Shown: positions 1-8,188 of the stretch, in pieces
Position numbering within the stretch: the stretch's first letter is position 1
Layout of the letters: each line of letters starts with the position of its first letter
Source of the DNA: a virus
IMG/VR virus record: IMGVR_UViG_3300042567_001758
Span: 1-27,592 of that record
Direction: 5' to 3' (one strand)
Length of the DNA stretch: 27,592 bases
Made by a program: the position numbers and the translations under genes
The notes under the pieces: model-generated
Database searches by the model: none
The model's input: the letters and a program-made list of their open reading frames with translations, nothing else
Told to the model about the DNA's origin: nothing

Positions 1-1
1 A

Positions 2-2572
2 ACATATGAAAAGTCAAAGAAGCAACAAGACATGATGAAGCGACTTGACTATTTGTATGGCGAAGACCGTCAGATAACCTTTAACAAATTTGATATCCAC
101 CTTCTATCTTATGAAGAGATGAAGGCAGCGATGGAATCTCAGGGTATTGATAGACCTGACATCTACTCAAATACACTCCTATTAGCAGATACAGTAGAAG
201 ACTATGAGATACAAGATGGCTTAAACCTTCTTCCAGTTCAATACAAAAGTCCAGATAAGGAACTTGCTAAGATTGCTTTAGAGGGTTTGCAACTAAGAGG
301 TTTGTCAGAAAATAAAGAGTATCTAGATAGACTTGATGAAGAACTCAAGATTATCAAAGACAAGAAATTTGCTCCGTACTTCCTTGTAGTTCAAAGCATG
401 ATTGCTTGGGCTAAAAAGGAAGGAATCATGGTAGGTCCTGGACGTGGTTCTGCTGCTGGCTCATTGGTTTGTTATTCACTTGGCATTACAGACATTGATC
501 CAATTAAATACGGACTATTGTTCTTCCGATTTATTAATCCAGAACGTAATGACTTTCCTGATATTGATACAGATATTCAAGATAACAGACGTGATGAAGT
601 TAAAGACTATCTTGTTAGACAATATAGACACGTTGCATCTATTGCTACATTCTTGCAATTTAAAGATAAAGGTGTTGTGCGAGATGTAGCAAGAGTCTTA
701 GATATTCCTTTAACAGATGTAAACAAGGTTTTAAAGTTGGTAGATACTTGGGACGAATACTGTTCGTCAAAGACTACTGCTTGGTTTAGAGAAAAGTATC
801 CAGAGGTGGAGGTTTATGGTGAACAATTACGTGGTCGTATTCGTGGTACTGGTATACACGCTGCTGGTGTGGTCACTAGCAAAGATCCGATTTTTAGGTT
901 TGCTCCAATGGAAACAAGATCTAGTCCTGGGTCTGATGAACGTATACCTGTGGTTGGTGTCGACATGGAAGAGGCTGAACGCATCGGGCTTATAAAAATT
1001 GATGCACTTGGTCTTAAAACATTAAGTGTTATTCAAGATGCAGTTGCAATGATTAAAGAAAATCATTATAAAGACATTGACTTAGACTCTCTTGATCTTG
1101 CAGATCCAAAGGTTTATGAAATGCTTTCTGATGGATATACAAAGGGTGTGTTTCAGTGTGAAGCAACACCATACACAAATCTTTTAGTTAAGATGGGTGT
1201 AAAGAATTTTAATGAACTTGCTGCATCAAATGCACTTGTTCGTCCTGGTGCTATGAATACTATTGGTAAAGATTATATTGCTCGTAAACATGGCAAGCAA
1301 AATGTATCTTATACGCACCAGATTATGAAAGAGTTTACGGAGGATACTTATGGCTGTGTTCTTTACCAAGAGCAAGTTATGCAAGCATGTGTACACCTTG
1401 GACAAATGTCCATGTCGGAAGCAGATAAAGTTAGAAAAATCATTGGAAAGAAGAAGGATGCTAAAGAATTTGATGTATACAAGGAACAATTTATCAAAGG
1501 TGCTTCTGCCTATATTGCTCCCAATCAGGCTCTTGATTTATGGCATGACTTTGAAGCACACGCAGGCTATTCGTTCAACAAGTCTCATGCGGTTGCTTAT
1601 TCTACGCTCTCGTATTGGACGGCGTGGTTAAAGTACTACTATCCTCTTGAGTTTATGTTTGCATTGCTTAAGAATGAAAAAGATAAAGATGGTCGTACAG
1701 AATATCTAATTGAAGCAAAGCGTATGGGCATTCCAGTCAAACTTCCTCATATTAATGATTCTGATTTTGATTTTAAAATTGAAGGTAAGGGTATTAGATT
1801 TGGGTTGACTGGTATTAAGTTTATTTCAACTAACATTGCTGAAAAGTATATTGCTGCTAGACCATTTAAGTCATATAAAGAACTTGAAGAGTTTACATTC
1901 ACAAAGGGTAATGGTGTAAATAGCCGTGCACTTAATGCTTTGCGTGTTATTGGTGCTGCAACATTTCCAGATCAACCAAGAAATGACAATGAGATTAAAG
2001 AAAATCTATACGAGTACTTAAACCTTCCAGAGTTTAACATTACCATTCCTTCTCACTATTATGCATTTATACAAGATGTTGATTCTTTTGAAGAAAAGGG
2101 TTCATACATTTTGATGGGTATGGTTAAAGCAATTAAGCGTGGCACTGGCTGGTCAAGAGTAGAACTATTAGATAAGACTGGATCAGTTGGAATCTTTGAT
2201 GAAGAGCAAACAACTATTGAAACAGGAAAAACATATCTTATTCTTGCAACAGATAATAGAATTGTTTCTGCTATTCCAGTTGATGAGATTAAAGGATCTC
2301 CAAATGCTCTAGTAAAGTTTTTAAGTTATAAACAGTTGCCTTATTCTGAGGAAGAGTTGTTTGTTGTTTCCTTTAAACCAAGAATGACAAAGGCTGGCAA
2401 GAAAATGGCTTCACTAACATTAGCAGATACAAGCAGAGAACTTCATTCTGTAACGGTATTTCCTACTGCATTTCCTAGAGCGTATATGCATATTGAAGAA
2501 GGTAAAGCCTATAAGTTTAGTTTTGGCAAAACAAAAGATGGAACAGTTACTCTGGAGGATGTACATGTTTGA
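2..2572 (+). CDS. dnaE: DNA polymerase III alpha subunit (DnaE-type), 5'-partial
   Basis: Replicative C-family DNA polymerase that extends primed DNA at the phage fork. The frame is open to the left edge, and the first in-frame ATG (32) lies in what is normally the linker after the PHP domain, so the true start and PHP domain are outside the window. Counting from that ATG: GPGRGS glycine-rich motif at 135-140, palm motif PDIDTD with metal-binding Asp177 and Asp179, third catalytic Asp324 in KIDALGL, then fingers, a helix-hairpin-helix region and an OB-like segment near residues 690-730 (SYILMGMVK). The visible 846 residues against about 1,150 for full DnaE agree with a missing N-terminus. It overlaps the next gene by 8 nt. 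Identity is firm; the absolute start is unknown. Confidence 0.95.
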   Translation, partial: TYEKSKKQQDMMKRLDYLYGEDRQITFNKFDIHLLSYEEMKAAMESQGIDRPDIYSNTLLLADTVEDYEIQDGLNLLPVQYKSPDKELAKIALEGLQLRGLSENKEYLDRLDEELKIIKDKKFAPYFLVVQSMIAWAKKEGIMVGPGRGSAAGSLVCYSLGITDIDPIKYGLLFFRFINPERNDFPDIDTDIQDNRRDEVKDYLVRQYRHVASIATFLQFKDKGVVRDVARVLDIPLTDVNKVLKLVDTWDEYCSSKTTAWFREKYPEVEVYGEQLRGRIRGTGIHAAGVVTSKDPIFRFAPMETRSSPGSDERIPVVGVDMEEAERIGLIKIDALGLKTLSVIQDAVAMIKENHYKDIDLDSLDLADPKVYEMLSDGYTKGVFQCEATPYTNLLVKMGVKNFNELAASNALVRPGAMNTIGKDYIARKHGKQNVSYTHQIMKEFTEDTYGCVLYQEQVMQACVHLGQMSMSEADKVRKIIGKKKDAKEFDVYKEQFIKGASAYIAPNQALDLWHDFEAHAGYSFNKSHAVAYSTLSYWTAWLKYYYPLEFMFALLKNEKDKDGRTEYLIEAKRMGIPVKLPHINDSDFDFKIEGKGIRFGLTGIKFISTNIAEKYIAARPFKSYKELEEFTFTKGNGVNSRALNALRVIGAATFPDQPRNDNEIKENLYEYLNLPEFNITIPSHYYAFIQDVDSFEEKGSYILMGMVKAIKRGTGWSRVELLDKTGSVGIFDEEQTTIETGKTYLILATDNRIVSAIPVDEIKGSPNALVKFLSYKQLPYSEEELFVVSFKPRMTKAGKKMASLTLADTSRELHSVTVFPTAFPRAYMHIEEGKAYKFSFGKTKDGTVTLEDVHV

Positions 2573-2882
2573 TGATTTAGCAATTAAATTACACGATGTT
2601 GCAGTAGAAAAAGGGTTTTGGGATCAAGAAGTTGATGATATATTTGTATCTAAACAACTAATGATGATTGTTTCTGAGGTAGTAGAAGTCCTAGAAGCAG
2701 TAAGAAAAGACAAGGGTGAAGAAGAAATTGCTAAAGAGTTTGCAGATATTATTATTCGTACCCTTGATCTTTATGCAGGAATGGTTGAAGCAGGGTATAC
2801 TAAGATATCACTTGATTATGCGTTTGATGAAAAAACAAAATTTAACAAGACTAGACCAGAGAAACATGGGGTAAGATTTTAA
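2565..2882 (+). CDS. MazG-like nucleotide pyrophosphohydrolase
   Basis: Predicted all-alpha NTP pyrophosphohydrolase of 105 aa that would hydrolyse (d)NTPs to monophosphates, a common phage function in nucleotide-pool control. The metal-binding pattern is visible as E38-x-x-E41 (SEVVEVLEAVR) and E58-x-x-D61 (KEFADIIIRTLD) on predicted helices. The ATG at 2565 is chosen because GGAGG at 2554-2558 sits 6 nt upstream; an in-frame reading from 2493 would run through the end of dnaE and lacks a site. It overlaps dnaE by 8 nt and its stop shares a base with the recA start, so the three genes are probably co-translated. The substrate cannot be read from the sequence. Confidence 0.8.
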   Translation: MFDDLAIKLHDVAVEKGFWDQEVDDIFVSKQLMMIVSEVVEVLEAVRKDKGEEEIAKEFADIIIRTLDLYAGMVEAGYTKISLDYAFDEKTKFNKTRPEKHGVRF

Positions 2883-3895
2883 TGGCAGTTACAATAGAAG
2901 AAGTATTAGCACAACTAGATCCTAAATTAAGAAAAAGACTAGGCAGTGGCGTTGGTGTAAATTTTGAGTATCAACCTACTCCAAGTTTTGGACTTAATCG
3001 TGCTCTTGGCGGTGGACTGCCATACGGAAGACAGGTCCTTATCTGGGGATCAAAGTCTTCTGCAAAGTCCTCTATGTGCCTACAGATGATTGCTATGGCC
3101 CAAAAAGAAGGCAAGGTATGTGCATGGATTGACTCTGAAATGTCATACTCTGAAGACTGGGCTGTAAAACTTGGGGTAGACCCAACAAAACTTATTTACT
3201 CACAAGCAAGAACTATTAGTGATATGGTAGACGTAGGTGTTGGACTTATTAATGCTGGAGTAGATTTAATCGTTATTGACTCAATTACATCAATGCTTCC
3301 TGCAATCTATTTTGAAAAAGATACAGATGACATGAAGGCATTAGAAAATACTAAGCAGATTGGTGCAGAGTCTCGTGACTTTAGCAATGCATGGAAGATG
3401 CTTAACTATGCAAATAATAAGGTTAAGCCAACTTTGCTTGTTCTTATTTCTCAGTCTCGTAATAATATTAATGCTATGTATACTAGCCAGCAGCCTTCTG
3501 GTGGTCAGGCTACTAAGTTTTATTCTTCATGTGTTATTAAACTTTTTAGTTCAGAGTCAGACAATCAAGCACTTAAAGGAAAGATTAAAGTAGGAGATAA
3601 ATTAATTGAAGAAAAAATTGGAAGAAAGATTCGCTGGGAATTGCAATTCTCTAAAACCTCTCCAGGGTTCCAGTCTGGTGAGTATGATTTTTATTTTAGA
3701 GGTGACGATATTGGTATTGATGCCATTGGTGATTTGGTTGATACAGCAGAGTCAGTAGGACTAGTTAATCGTACTGGTGCTTGGTATCAGTTAGATGATG
3801 GTACAAAGGTTCAAGGTAGAGACGGATTTATTAATCGTGTAAGAGAAGATCTTGACTTACAGCAAAGCCTAAGAGATAAACTGGCTAATGGCTGA
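2882..3895 (+). CDS. recA: RecA-like recombinase
   Basis: Strand-exchange ATPase of 337 aa for recombination-dependent replication or repair. The RecA core is complete: Walker A at residues 56-64 (GSKSSAKSS), the IDSEMSYSEDWA strand holding the catalytic Glu, Walker B LIVIDSITSM, and the L2-like SQQPSGGQATKFYSS region. The Walker A loop has Ala61 where bacterial RecA has Gly (GPESSGKTT), while Lys62 and Ser63 remain, so ATP binding is probably kept. The start shares one base with the mazG-like stop (TAATGG). The neighbours are polymerase, resolvase-like and exonuclease genes, as expected for a recombination module. Family identity is strong. Confidence 0.92.
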   Translation: MAVTIEEVLAQLDPKLRKRLGSGVGVNFEYQPTPSFGLNRALGGGLPYGRQVLIWGSKSSAKSSMCLQMIAMAQKEGKVCAWIDSEMSYSEDWAVKLGVDPTKLIYSQARTISDMVDVGVGLINAGVDLIVIDSITSMLPAIYFEKDTDDMKALENTKQIGAESRDFSNAWKMLNYANNKVKPTLLVLISQSRNNINAMYTSQQPSGGQATKFYSSCVIKLFSSESDNQALKGKIKVGDKLIEEKIGRKIRWELQFSKTSPGFQSGEYDFYFRGDDIGIDAIGDLVDTAESVGLVNRTGAWYQLDDGTKVQGRDGFINRVREDLDLQQSLRDKLANG

Positions 3896-4073
3896 CACTA
3901 ACTTTAGTATATATACTGGAAAATTTCCATGCAAGAAGTGCAACGAAGAGGTATTATCTTTAAGACTTTGGAATGAAACTGGAGATGCAACATGGATGTG
4001 TTCTGCAAAGCACGTATCAAAGGTTGCATTAATTCCAGCAAAGAAGAAAAAGAAAGACTTTGTTAATGAGTGA
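3888..4073 (+). CDS. small zinc-ribbon-like protein
   Basis: Not recognised at family level. The 61 aa product has a C15-x2-C18 pair followed by C38 and H42 (WMCSAKH), a spacing compatible with one zinc site, and ends in a lysine-rich tail (KKKKK). It overlaps the end of recA by 8 nt (ATGGCTGA) and is itself overlapped by the resolvase-like gene, so it sits inside the recombination operon and may bind DNA or a partner recombination protein. That role is inference from position only. Confidence 0.7.
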   Translation: MADTNFSIYTGKFPCKKCNEEVLSLRLWNETGDATWMCSAKHVSKVALIPAKKKKKDFVNE

Positions 4074-4362
4074 AAGATCTGAATCAAAACGCATTGGGGC
4101 TAAGCAACATAAAAACTCTGGTAGAAATAATACTAAGGGTGATGCATCTTGGAATAACTTTGTTATAGATTTTAAAGAATGCTCTAAGTCTTTTACATTA
4201 AATCAAGATGTCTGGGCCAAGGCTACAACTGATGCACTCAAGAAAAGCATGGATCCTGCCTTAATCATTGTACTTGGCGAGGGTACACAAAAGGTACGCC
4301 TTGCTATAATAGAATTAGATATGTTAGAACAGTTAGTAGAGGAGAATAATAATGACAAATGA
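4066..4362 (+). CDS. PD-(D/E)XK Holliday-junction-resolvase-like protein
   Basis: The 98 aa protein resembles the small phage resolvase/endonuclease group of the PD-(D/E)XK superfamily: a basic N-terminus rich in Lys, Arg, Ser and Asn, then GD (KGDASW) followed by IDFKECSKSFTL, giving the D...DxK arrangement, and a helix with VWAKATTDALKK before the PALIIVLGE strand. The proposed reaction is metal-dependent cleavage of branched DNA. ATG 4066 overlaps the previous stop (ATGAGTGA) and is preferred to an upstream TTG at 4060. It lies between recA and a Cas4-like exonuclease. The superfamily call is moderate; the exact substrate is inferred. Confidence 0.6.
   Translation: MSERSESKRIGAKQHKNSGRNNTKGDASWNNFVIDFKECSKSFTLNQDVWAKATTDALKKSMDPALIIVLGEGTQKVRLAIIELDMLEQLVEENNNDK
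4302..4310 (+). promoter_or_regulatory. possible internal extended -10 box
   Basis: TGCTATAAT lies inside the resolvase-like gene, about 40 nt before the next start. It matches TGnTATAAT exactly, but no good -35 box was seen and the DNA is AT-rich, so it may be chance. Confidence 0.3.
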
Positions 4363-4666
4363 AGGTCCACAAAAGACAACACTAGAGCAAGTTAATGGTT
4401 TAGCAGAAATTGCAGAGTATATGAATGATGAAGAACTAACGGTTGCTCTTACAATGATTGCTAAGATAATTATTAAACCAGATATCCCAATTCAGGTAGC
4501 AAGCCTTGAAATCGTTAGACTTCAGGCAATCGCAGCCAAGATGTCTTTAAAGGCTACATGGATGGCCAATGTTGATAAAAGTGACAGGGCAAAGAAAAAT
4601 ATTTACTATACCGCAGCAGAATCAATCAATGATTTGGTATCAGCATTAAAATACATTATGCGCTAA
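4352..4666 (+). CDS. conserved-looking hypothetical helical protein
   Basis: Unrecognised 104 aa protein. It is predicted mostly alpha-helical, with no Cys cluster, signal peptide or membrane segment. The start at 4352 follows GAGGAGA (4339-4345) and overlaps the preceding gene by 11 nt. Its place between a resolvase-like gene and a RecB/Cas4-like exonuclease suggests an accessory role in recombination, but nothing in the sequence shows a catalytic or DNA-binding motif. Confidence 0.65.
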   Translation: MTNEGPQKTTLEQVNGLAEIAEYMNDEELTVALTMIAKIIIKPDIPIQVASLEIVRLQAIAAKMSLKATWMANVDKSDRAKKNIYYTAAESINDLVSALKYIMR

Positions 4667-4668
4667 CC

Positions 4669-4677
4669 TGCTATACT
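4669..4677 (+). promoter_or_regulatory. extended -10 promoter candidate upstream of exonuclease gene
   Basis: TGCTATACT lies in the only intergenic gap of this operon, about 20 nt before the exonuclease ATG. It has the same TGnTATACT form as the box at 27455. No convincing -35 was seen, as is common for extended -10 promoters. Confidence 0.5.
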
Positions 4678-4697
4678 TATATAAACAAGGGATGATA

Positions 4698-5483
4698 ATG
4701 ACTAAAAATTTACTACAACAAATAATGATTAGAGAAGTTGAAACACCAGCACAGTTAGATGCAAAAGAGTTAGTTAAGATAATTGAAGCAGGCTATCTAG
4801 TTGGGCGTGAGCCTAAGCATACACAGAAGAAGACCTTTGGTCCTTCTACTATTGCCTATGGCCATGGAGAGTGTCCTAGATACTGGTACCTGGCTTTTGA
4901 GGGCGCTGTATTTGAAGACAATGCCGATCCTTATGGTGTAGCAAACATGACTAATGGAACTCTTTCACATGGTCGTATTGAAACAGCATTTAAGAATTCT
5001 GGCATTTCTATTGATTCAGAGTTTAAGGTTTTCTATGATGACCCACCAATTTTTGGGTATGTGGATAACTTTATTCAATGGAAAGGTGACGAGATTGTTG
5101 TTGAAGTAAAGACAACAAACAATGAAGTATTTGAGTATCGCAAGCGCACAGGTAAGCCAAAGATGGGTCACGTATCTCAGTTGCTTATTTATATGAAGAT
5201 ATTAAAGAAGTCTAAGGGTGTTATTATTTATGAGAATAAAAACAACCACGAACTACTTGTAATTCCAGTAGAGGTAAACGATCACTACAGAGCCTGGATT
5301 GATATGGCATTTCAGTGGATGCGTGAAGTTCGTAAAGCCTGGGAAGACAAAACTCTTCCAACTAAAAACTATAGATCTAATTCAAAAATCTGCAAGAACT
5401 GTCCTATTAAGAAGGCTTGCGGAGAAGCAGGGGTGGGTGTAGTGAAGATAGCATCCCTGGAGGAACTGAGTGAAGTTATGTAG
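4698..5483 (+). CDS. Cas4/RecB-like PD-(D/E)XK exonuclease with four-Cys cluster
   Basis: Predicted metal-dependent DNA exonuclease of the Cas4/AddB-type PD-(D/E)XK group, 261 aa. Visible motifs are His91 (LSHGRIE), Asp123 (GYVDN), E136-V-K138 (EVKTT), the QLLIYM helix, and four cysteines (C59 in GECPRYWY; C232, C235 and C241 in CKNCPIKKAC) placed as in Fe-S-carrying Cas4 and AddB nucleases. ATG 4698 is chosen because AAGGGA (4687-4692) is 5 nt upstream, whereas an in-frame ATG at 4692 would leave no spacing. It follows a promoter-like TGCTATACT. No cas1 or cas2 and no CRISPR array are present, so a phage recombination role with the RecA-like protein is more likely than spacer acquisition. 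Confidence 0.85.
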   Translation: MTKNLLQQIMIREVETPAQLDAKELVKIIEAGYLVGREPKHTQKKTFGPSTIAYGHGECPRYWYLAFEGAVFEDNADPYGVANMTNGTLSHGRIETAFKNSGISIDSEFKVFYDDPPIFGYVDNFIQWKGDEIVVEVKTTNNEVFEYRKRTGKPKMGHVSQLLIYMKILKKSKGVIIYENKNNHELLVIPVEVNDHYRAWIDMAFQWMREVRKAWEDKTLPTKNYRSNSKICKNCPIKKACGEAGVGVVKIASLEELSEVM

Positions 5484-5760
5484 CGTATGTGATATATCGT
5501 TTAAACCTAAAGTAACTTATCAAATTTACTGTACTAAGGTTTGTAGAGATATTGCAACCAAAGAAAAGATTGTAGAAAGATATAACGTCACAAAAAGACA
5601 AAAGCGAAAAGGGAAAAAGCGCTTATGTCTTGGTGGTTGTGCACAAGAACTTTCTATATATAACGACTCTGGATTTTGTTCAAACTGTAATGTTAGCGAA
5701 AAGGCAGTTGCAAAAATGCTAAAAGAATTGAAAGGGTATATTGAGTATGAGCAAGACTAA
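5470..5760 (+). CDS. cysteine-rich zinc-finger protein
   Basis: A 96 aa protein with two Cys clusters: an N-terminal CSVC...C...C set (MKLCSVCDISF, then YCTKVC) and a C-terminal CLGGC...CSNC set, separated by a basic stretch (KRQKRKGKKR). This suggests two zinc sites and nucleic-acid contact. It starts with GTG at 5470, supported by GGAGG about 7 nt upstream, and overlaps the exonuclease by 14 nt. No enzymatic motif is seen. Its position between the exonuclease and a RuvC-like resolvase suggests a DNA-processing accessory role (inference). Confidence 0.7.
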   Translation: MKLCSVCDISFKPKVTYQIYCTKVCRDIATKEKIVERYNVTKRQKRKGKKRLCLGGCAQELSIYNDSGFCSNCNVSEKAVAKMLKELKGYIEYEQD

Positions 5761-6337
5761 ATGGGGAGCAGAGGCACAGCCAAAAACTATTTGTGCTATT
5801 GATGCTAGTACAAATAGTCTTGCTTTTGCTTTGTTTGTTGATAATGACCTTAGCAGTATTGGAAAAATTCATTTTGATGGAAACAGTATTTATGAAAAAG
5901 TTATGGATGCTGGTAAAAAAGTAAAAGCATTTTTTGATATATATGGTGGGTTTGAGGCAATAGTAATTGAGCATACTGTGTTTATGAATAGTCCCAAGAC
6001 TGCTGCAGACCTTGCACTGGTTCAAGGCGCTATTCTTGGATCAGCAGGTCAGTCTGGAACTAAAATAATTGGAAGAGTTTCTCCAATAACTTGGCAGAAC
6101 TATATTGGAAATAAAAAGATTTCTAAAGAAGAACAACTAATTATTCGTGCACAGAACCCTGGAAAATCTGTATCTTGGTATAAGGCTTATGAAAGAATGC
6201 TTCGTAAAGAAAGAACAATTAACTTTATTAACATTAATTATGATAGAACAATTACAGACAACGATGTTGCAGATGCTTGCGGTATTGGTCATTGGGCTGT
6301 AAAGAATTGGGATAAAGCGATAGGGGAAAGCAAATAA
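5747..6337 (+). CDS. RuvC-like Holliday junction resolvase
   Basis: Predicted RNase H-fold endonuclease of 196 aa that would cleave four-way junctions during phage recombination or before packaging. Acidic residues fall in RuvC order: Asp19 in CAIDAST on strand 1, Glu75 in IVIEHT, and the C-terminal DNDVADA group (D171, D173, D176) followed by CGIGHWA. Length is close to the roughly 170 aa of bacterial RuvC. ATG 5747 overlaps the preceding stop; a TTG at 5741 is an alternative. Together with the PD-(D/E)XK protein at 4066 it gives the phage two candidate junction resolvases of unrelated folds. Confidence 0.8.
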   Translation: MSKTKWGAEAQPKTICAIDASTNSLAFALFVDNDLSSIGKIHFDGNSIYEKVMDAGKKVKAFFDIYGGFEAIVIEHTVFMNSPKTAADLALVQGAILGSAGQSGTKIIGRVSPITWQNYIGNKKISKEEQLIIRAQNPGKSVSWYKAYERMLRKERTINFININYDRTITDNDVADACGIGHWAVKNWDKAIGESK

Positions 6338-6981
6338 TGCCTGAGTTAAATGCAAACATACCACCAATTGAATGCTATGTGCGTGGTAACTTTTTAAGAG
6401 ATCAAGAAGACAGTCATGACAAATATTTTCCATGTGTAATCTTTGGAGTTTCAAGTATTAAAAGCAGAAGCCCTCTTTTTCATTTCTTAATGGAAGATGG
6501 TGGTATCTGGTGGAGAATGCCAATTAATGCTTTTTGTACAAAGCCAGGAGTTCCAGAAGAGCCAATCCATAATCTTGTCTTGTGGAATTCTTTTAGTCCA
6601 TATGTTTCAGTAACAAAGTTTGAGAACTTAAGTAATATGAGAATGTCCTATATTGATAGAACTAAGACAAGCGTACCTGGAACATATCTGTTTACACTTG
6701 ATTGGCACAATCCAGAAACAAACATTTTAGATGATGGGTACTCTGAAAACCCAGGACAGCATAAGTGTGGACATGTAATTCAAAGAGATGATGGAAACTT
6801 TGCAATTCAGCCAAATAACAGGGTAAGGCTAAAAGAGCCATCATTTGTAACAAAGAAAGATCTAGTTATACAAAGACTCATTAATACAAATAAGTGGGAC
6901 GTTGAAAGTTATGACAAGTGGATGCTTGAAGACTCAAATGCTTACGACTATGAGGTTATTGACACAGAGGTTGACAAATAA
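6337..6981 (+). CDS. hypothetical protein, 214 aa
   Basis: Not recognised. A soluble, aromatic-rich protein without signal peptide or membrane segment, beginning MPELNANIPPIECYVRG and ending in an acidic tail. Features are tryptophans in GGIWWRMP, a single histidine/cysteine patch (GQHKCGHV) and no known catalytic motif. Its start shares a base with the preceding stop (TAATG), so it is co-translated with the RuvC-like gene. A structural or DNA-associated role cannot be decided from sequence. Confidence 0.7.
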   Translation: MPELNANIPPIECYVRGNFLRDQEDSHDKYFPCVIFGVSSIKSRSPLFHFLMEDGGIWWRMPINAFCTKPGVPEEPIHNLVLWNSFSPYVSVTKFENLSNMRMSYIDRTKTSVPGTYLFTLDWHNPETNILDDGYSENPGQHKCGHVIQRDDGNFAIQPNNRVRLKEPSFVTKKDLVIQRLINTNKWDVESYDKWMLEDSNAYDYEVIDTEVDK

Positions 6982-6985
6982 CATT

Positions 6986-7141
6986 ATGCCTGCTAAACTA
7001 TATACATCAGAAGTCTATATGCGTAAGCGATATCTTATGGATAAAAAGACTCCAGAAGAGATTGCAAAGGAGTGCGGAGCCAGTGTTGAGACTATCTACG
7101 TATACCTTGCTAAATTTGGATTAAGGAAATCTAAAAGATGA
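6986..7141 (+). CDS. small helix-turn-helix protein
   Basis: A 51 aa protein whose C-terminal half reads as a helix-turn-helix (KTPEEIAKECGASVETIYVYLAKFGLR), like the DNA-binding part of sigma region 4 or transposase-type HTHs. ATG 6986 lies 4 nt after the upstream stop, and the longer frame from 6902 would run inside the previous gene. The stop overlaps the next start (ATGA). It is probably a small DNA-binding regulator; its target is unknown. Confidence 0.6.
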   Translation: MPAKLYTSEVYMRKRYLMDKKTPEEIAKECGASVETIYVYLAKFGLRKSKR

Positions 7142-7275
7142 ACAAGATAAAGAGAATTATTTTTATATTGTCGTTGGCTGCTGCAGCAGGCATCACATAC
7201 ACTATAGTTGCATTAAAAAACATTCCAGAGGCATTTGACTGGAACCTAGAGGAAGATGAAGATGAGGATTATTAA
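7138..7275 (+). CDS. small single-span membrane protein
   Basis: A 45 aa product starting at the ATGA overlap with the HTH gene. Residues 4-27 form one hydrophobic segment (about KRIIFILSLAAAAGITYTIV) after a short basic N-terminus, and the tail is very acidic (EEDEDEDY). It is either a membrane-anchored peptide or a signal-anchor protein with a short acidic domain. No family was recognised. The overlapping start and stop on both sides support it as a real gene despite its size. Confidence 0.5.
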   Translation: MNKIKRIIFILSLAAAAGITYTIVALKNIPEAFDWNLEEDEDEDY

Positions 7276-7423
7276 ACATTTTGTAGATGTTACAAAGGCA
7301 CTTACACAAAGAGTATTCTGTAAGCACACAGAGTCTTCAATATCGTCTTGCCCGTTTACTGGAAGAACATATACAACATGTTTAAATTGTTTTAAGAGAT
7401 TAAATGTAGAGGTAACTAAATGA
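7262..7423 (+). CDS. small Cys/His-rich protein
   Basis: A 53 aa protein with C19-x-H, a middle Cys (SSCPF) and a C-terminal C-x2-C (CLNC), compatible with a zinc finger. It overlaps the upstream membrane-protein gene by 14 nt and the DUF3310 gene by 4 nt (ATGA). ATG 7262 has AGGA about 8 nt upstream; another in-frame ATG at 7256 is too close to that site. Function unknown. Confidence 0.5.
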   Translation: MRIIKHFVDVTKALTQRVFCKHTESSISSCPFTGRTYTTCLNCFKRLNVEVTK

Positions 7424-7662
7424 GCGACAACCTTCATATTACAGTTGATCAAGTAAATCATCCACTACATTACACAACAGATCCTTCTGGTATTGAGTGT
7501 ATTGAGATTACTCGTCATCGTAATTTTAATATTGGTAATGCTTTTAAATACCTTTGGAGAGCAGGCCTTAAAGATGAAGCAAAAACTATTCAGGATTTAG
7601 AAAAGGCCATCTTTTATATTAAAGATGAAATAAATAGACTAGAGGGAAAGTATGTCAAGTGA
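7420..7662 (+). CDS. DUF3310 family protein
   Basis: An 80 aa phage protein matching the DUF3310 pattern: VNHPLHY near the N-terminus, GIECIEITRH, then GNAFKYLWRAGLKD followed by an EDLEKAI-type helix (here QDLEKAIFYIKDEI). These proteins are widespread in phages and are often labelled nucleotide-kinase-like, though the biochemical role is not settled and no P-loop is present here. It starts in an ATGA overlap and its end overlaps the small terminase gene by 11 nt. Confidence 0.85.
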   Translation: MSDNLHITVDQVNHPLHYTTDPSGIECIEITRHRNFNIGNAFKYLWRAGLKDEAKTIQDLEKAIFYIKDEINRLEGKYVK

Positions 7663-8188
7663 GACAGAACTAATTCAACATCTTGATGAAGTAAATCAAG
7701 TAGTAACGGAATACCTTAAAGGAAATGATCCAACAGTTATTTCTAAAGAGTTAGATATCCCCCGTACCCGTGTTGTATCTTTAATTAATGAGTGGAAGGT
7801 TATGGCATCTGCTAATGATGCTATCCGTGCTCGTGCTAAAGAAGCCCTTGTTGGTGCAGATACACACTATACAAAGTTGATTACAAAAGCCTATGAGGTT
7901 ATTGATGAGGCAAGTCTATCAACAAACCTTACAGCAAAGACTGCTGGTATTAAGTTAGTTTTAGATATTGAGTCAAGAAGAATTGATATGCTTCAAAAGG
8001 CAGGACTTCTTGAGAATAAAGAACTTGCAGAAGAAATGATTGAGATTGAAAGACGACAAGAAGTTCTTGTTGGAATCTTAAGAGACATTGCTTCAGAGCA
8101 TCCAGAAGTACGTGACATTATTATGAAGAGACTTTCTGCTATTGCAAAAGAAGGAGAAGTGATTACTGTTGTCCACGATGTTCAATGA
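7652..8188 (+). CDS. terS: putative small terminase subunit
   Basis: A 178 aa, almost wholly helical protein directly before the large terminase, the usual place for the DNA-recognition subunit of the packaging motor. Residues 13-50 look like a helix-turn-helix (VVTEYLKGNDPTVISKELDI, then RTRVVSLINEW), and a long helical oligomerisation region follows. AGAGGG about 5 nt upstream supports ATG 7652. The call rests on position, length and HTH; no specific family signature was recognised. Confidence 0.65.
   Translation: MSSETELIQHLDEVNQVVTEYLKGNDPTVISKELDIPRTRVVSLINEWKVMASANDAIRARAKEALVGADTHYTKLITKAYEVIDEASLSTNLTAKTAGIKLVLDIESRRIDMLQKAGLLENKELAEEMIEIERRQEVLVGILRDIASEHPEVRDIIMKRLSAIAKEGEVITVVHDVQ

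Noticed and set aside
1226-1631. Frames on both strands inside dnaE (87 and 93 aa)
   Set aside because: They are shadows of the polymerase frame with no ribosome sites or domain content.
4698-5483. Cas4-like gene as evidence of a CRISPR-Cas locus
   Set aside because: No cas1, cas2, effector gene or repeat array is present; stand-alone Cas4-like exonucleases are common in phages.
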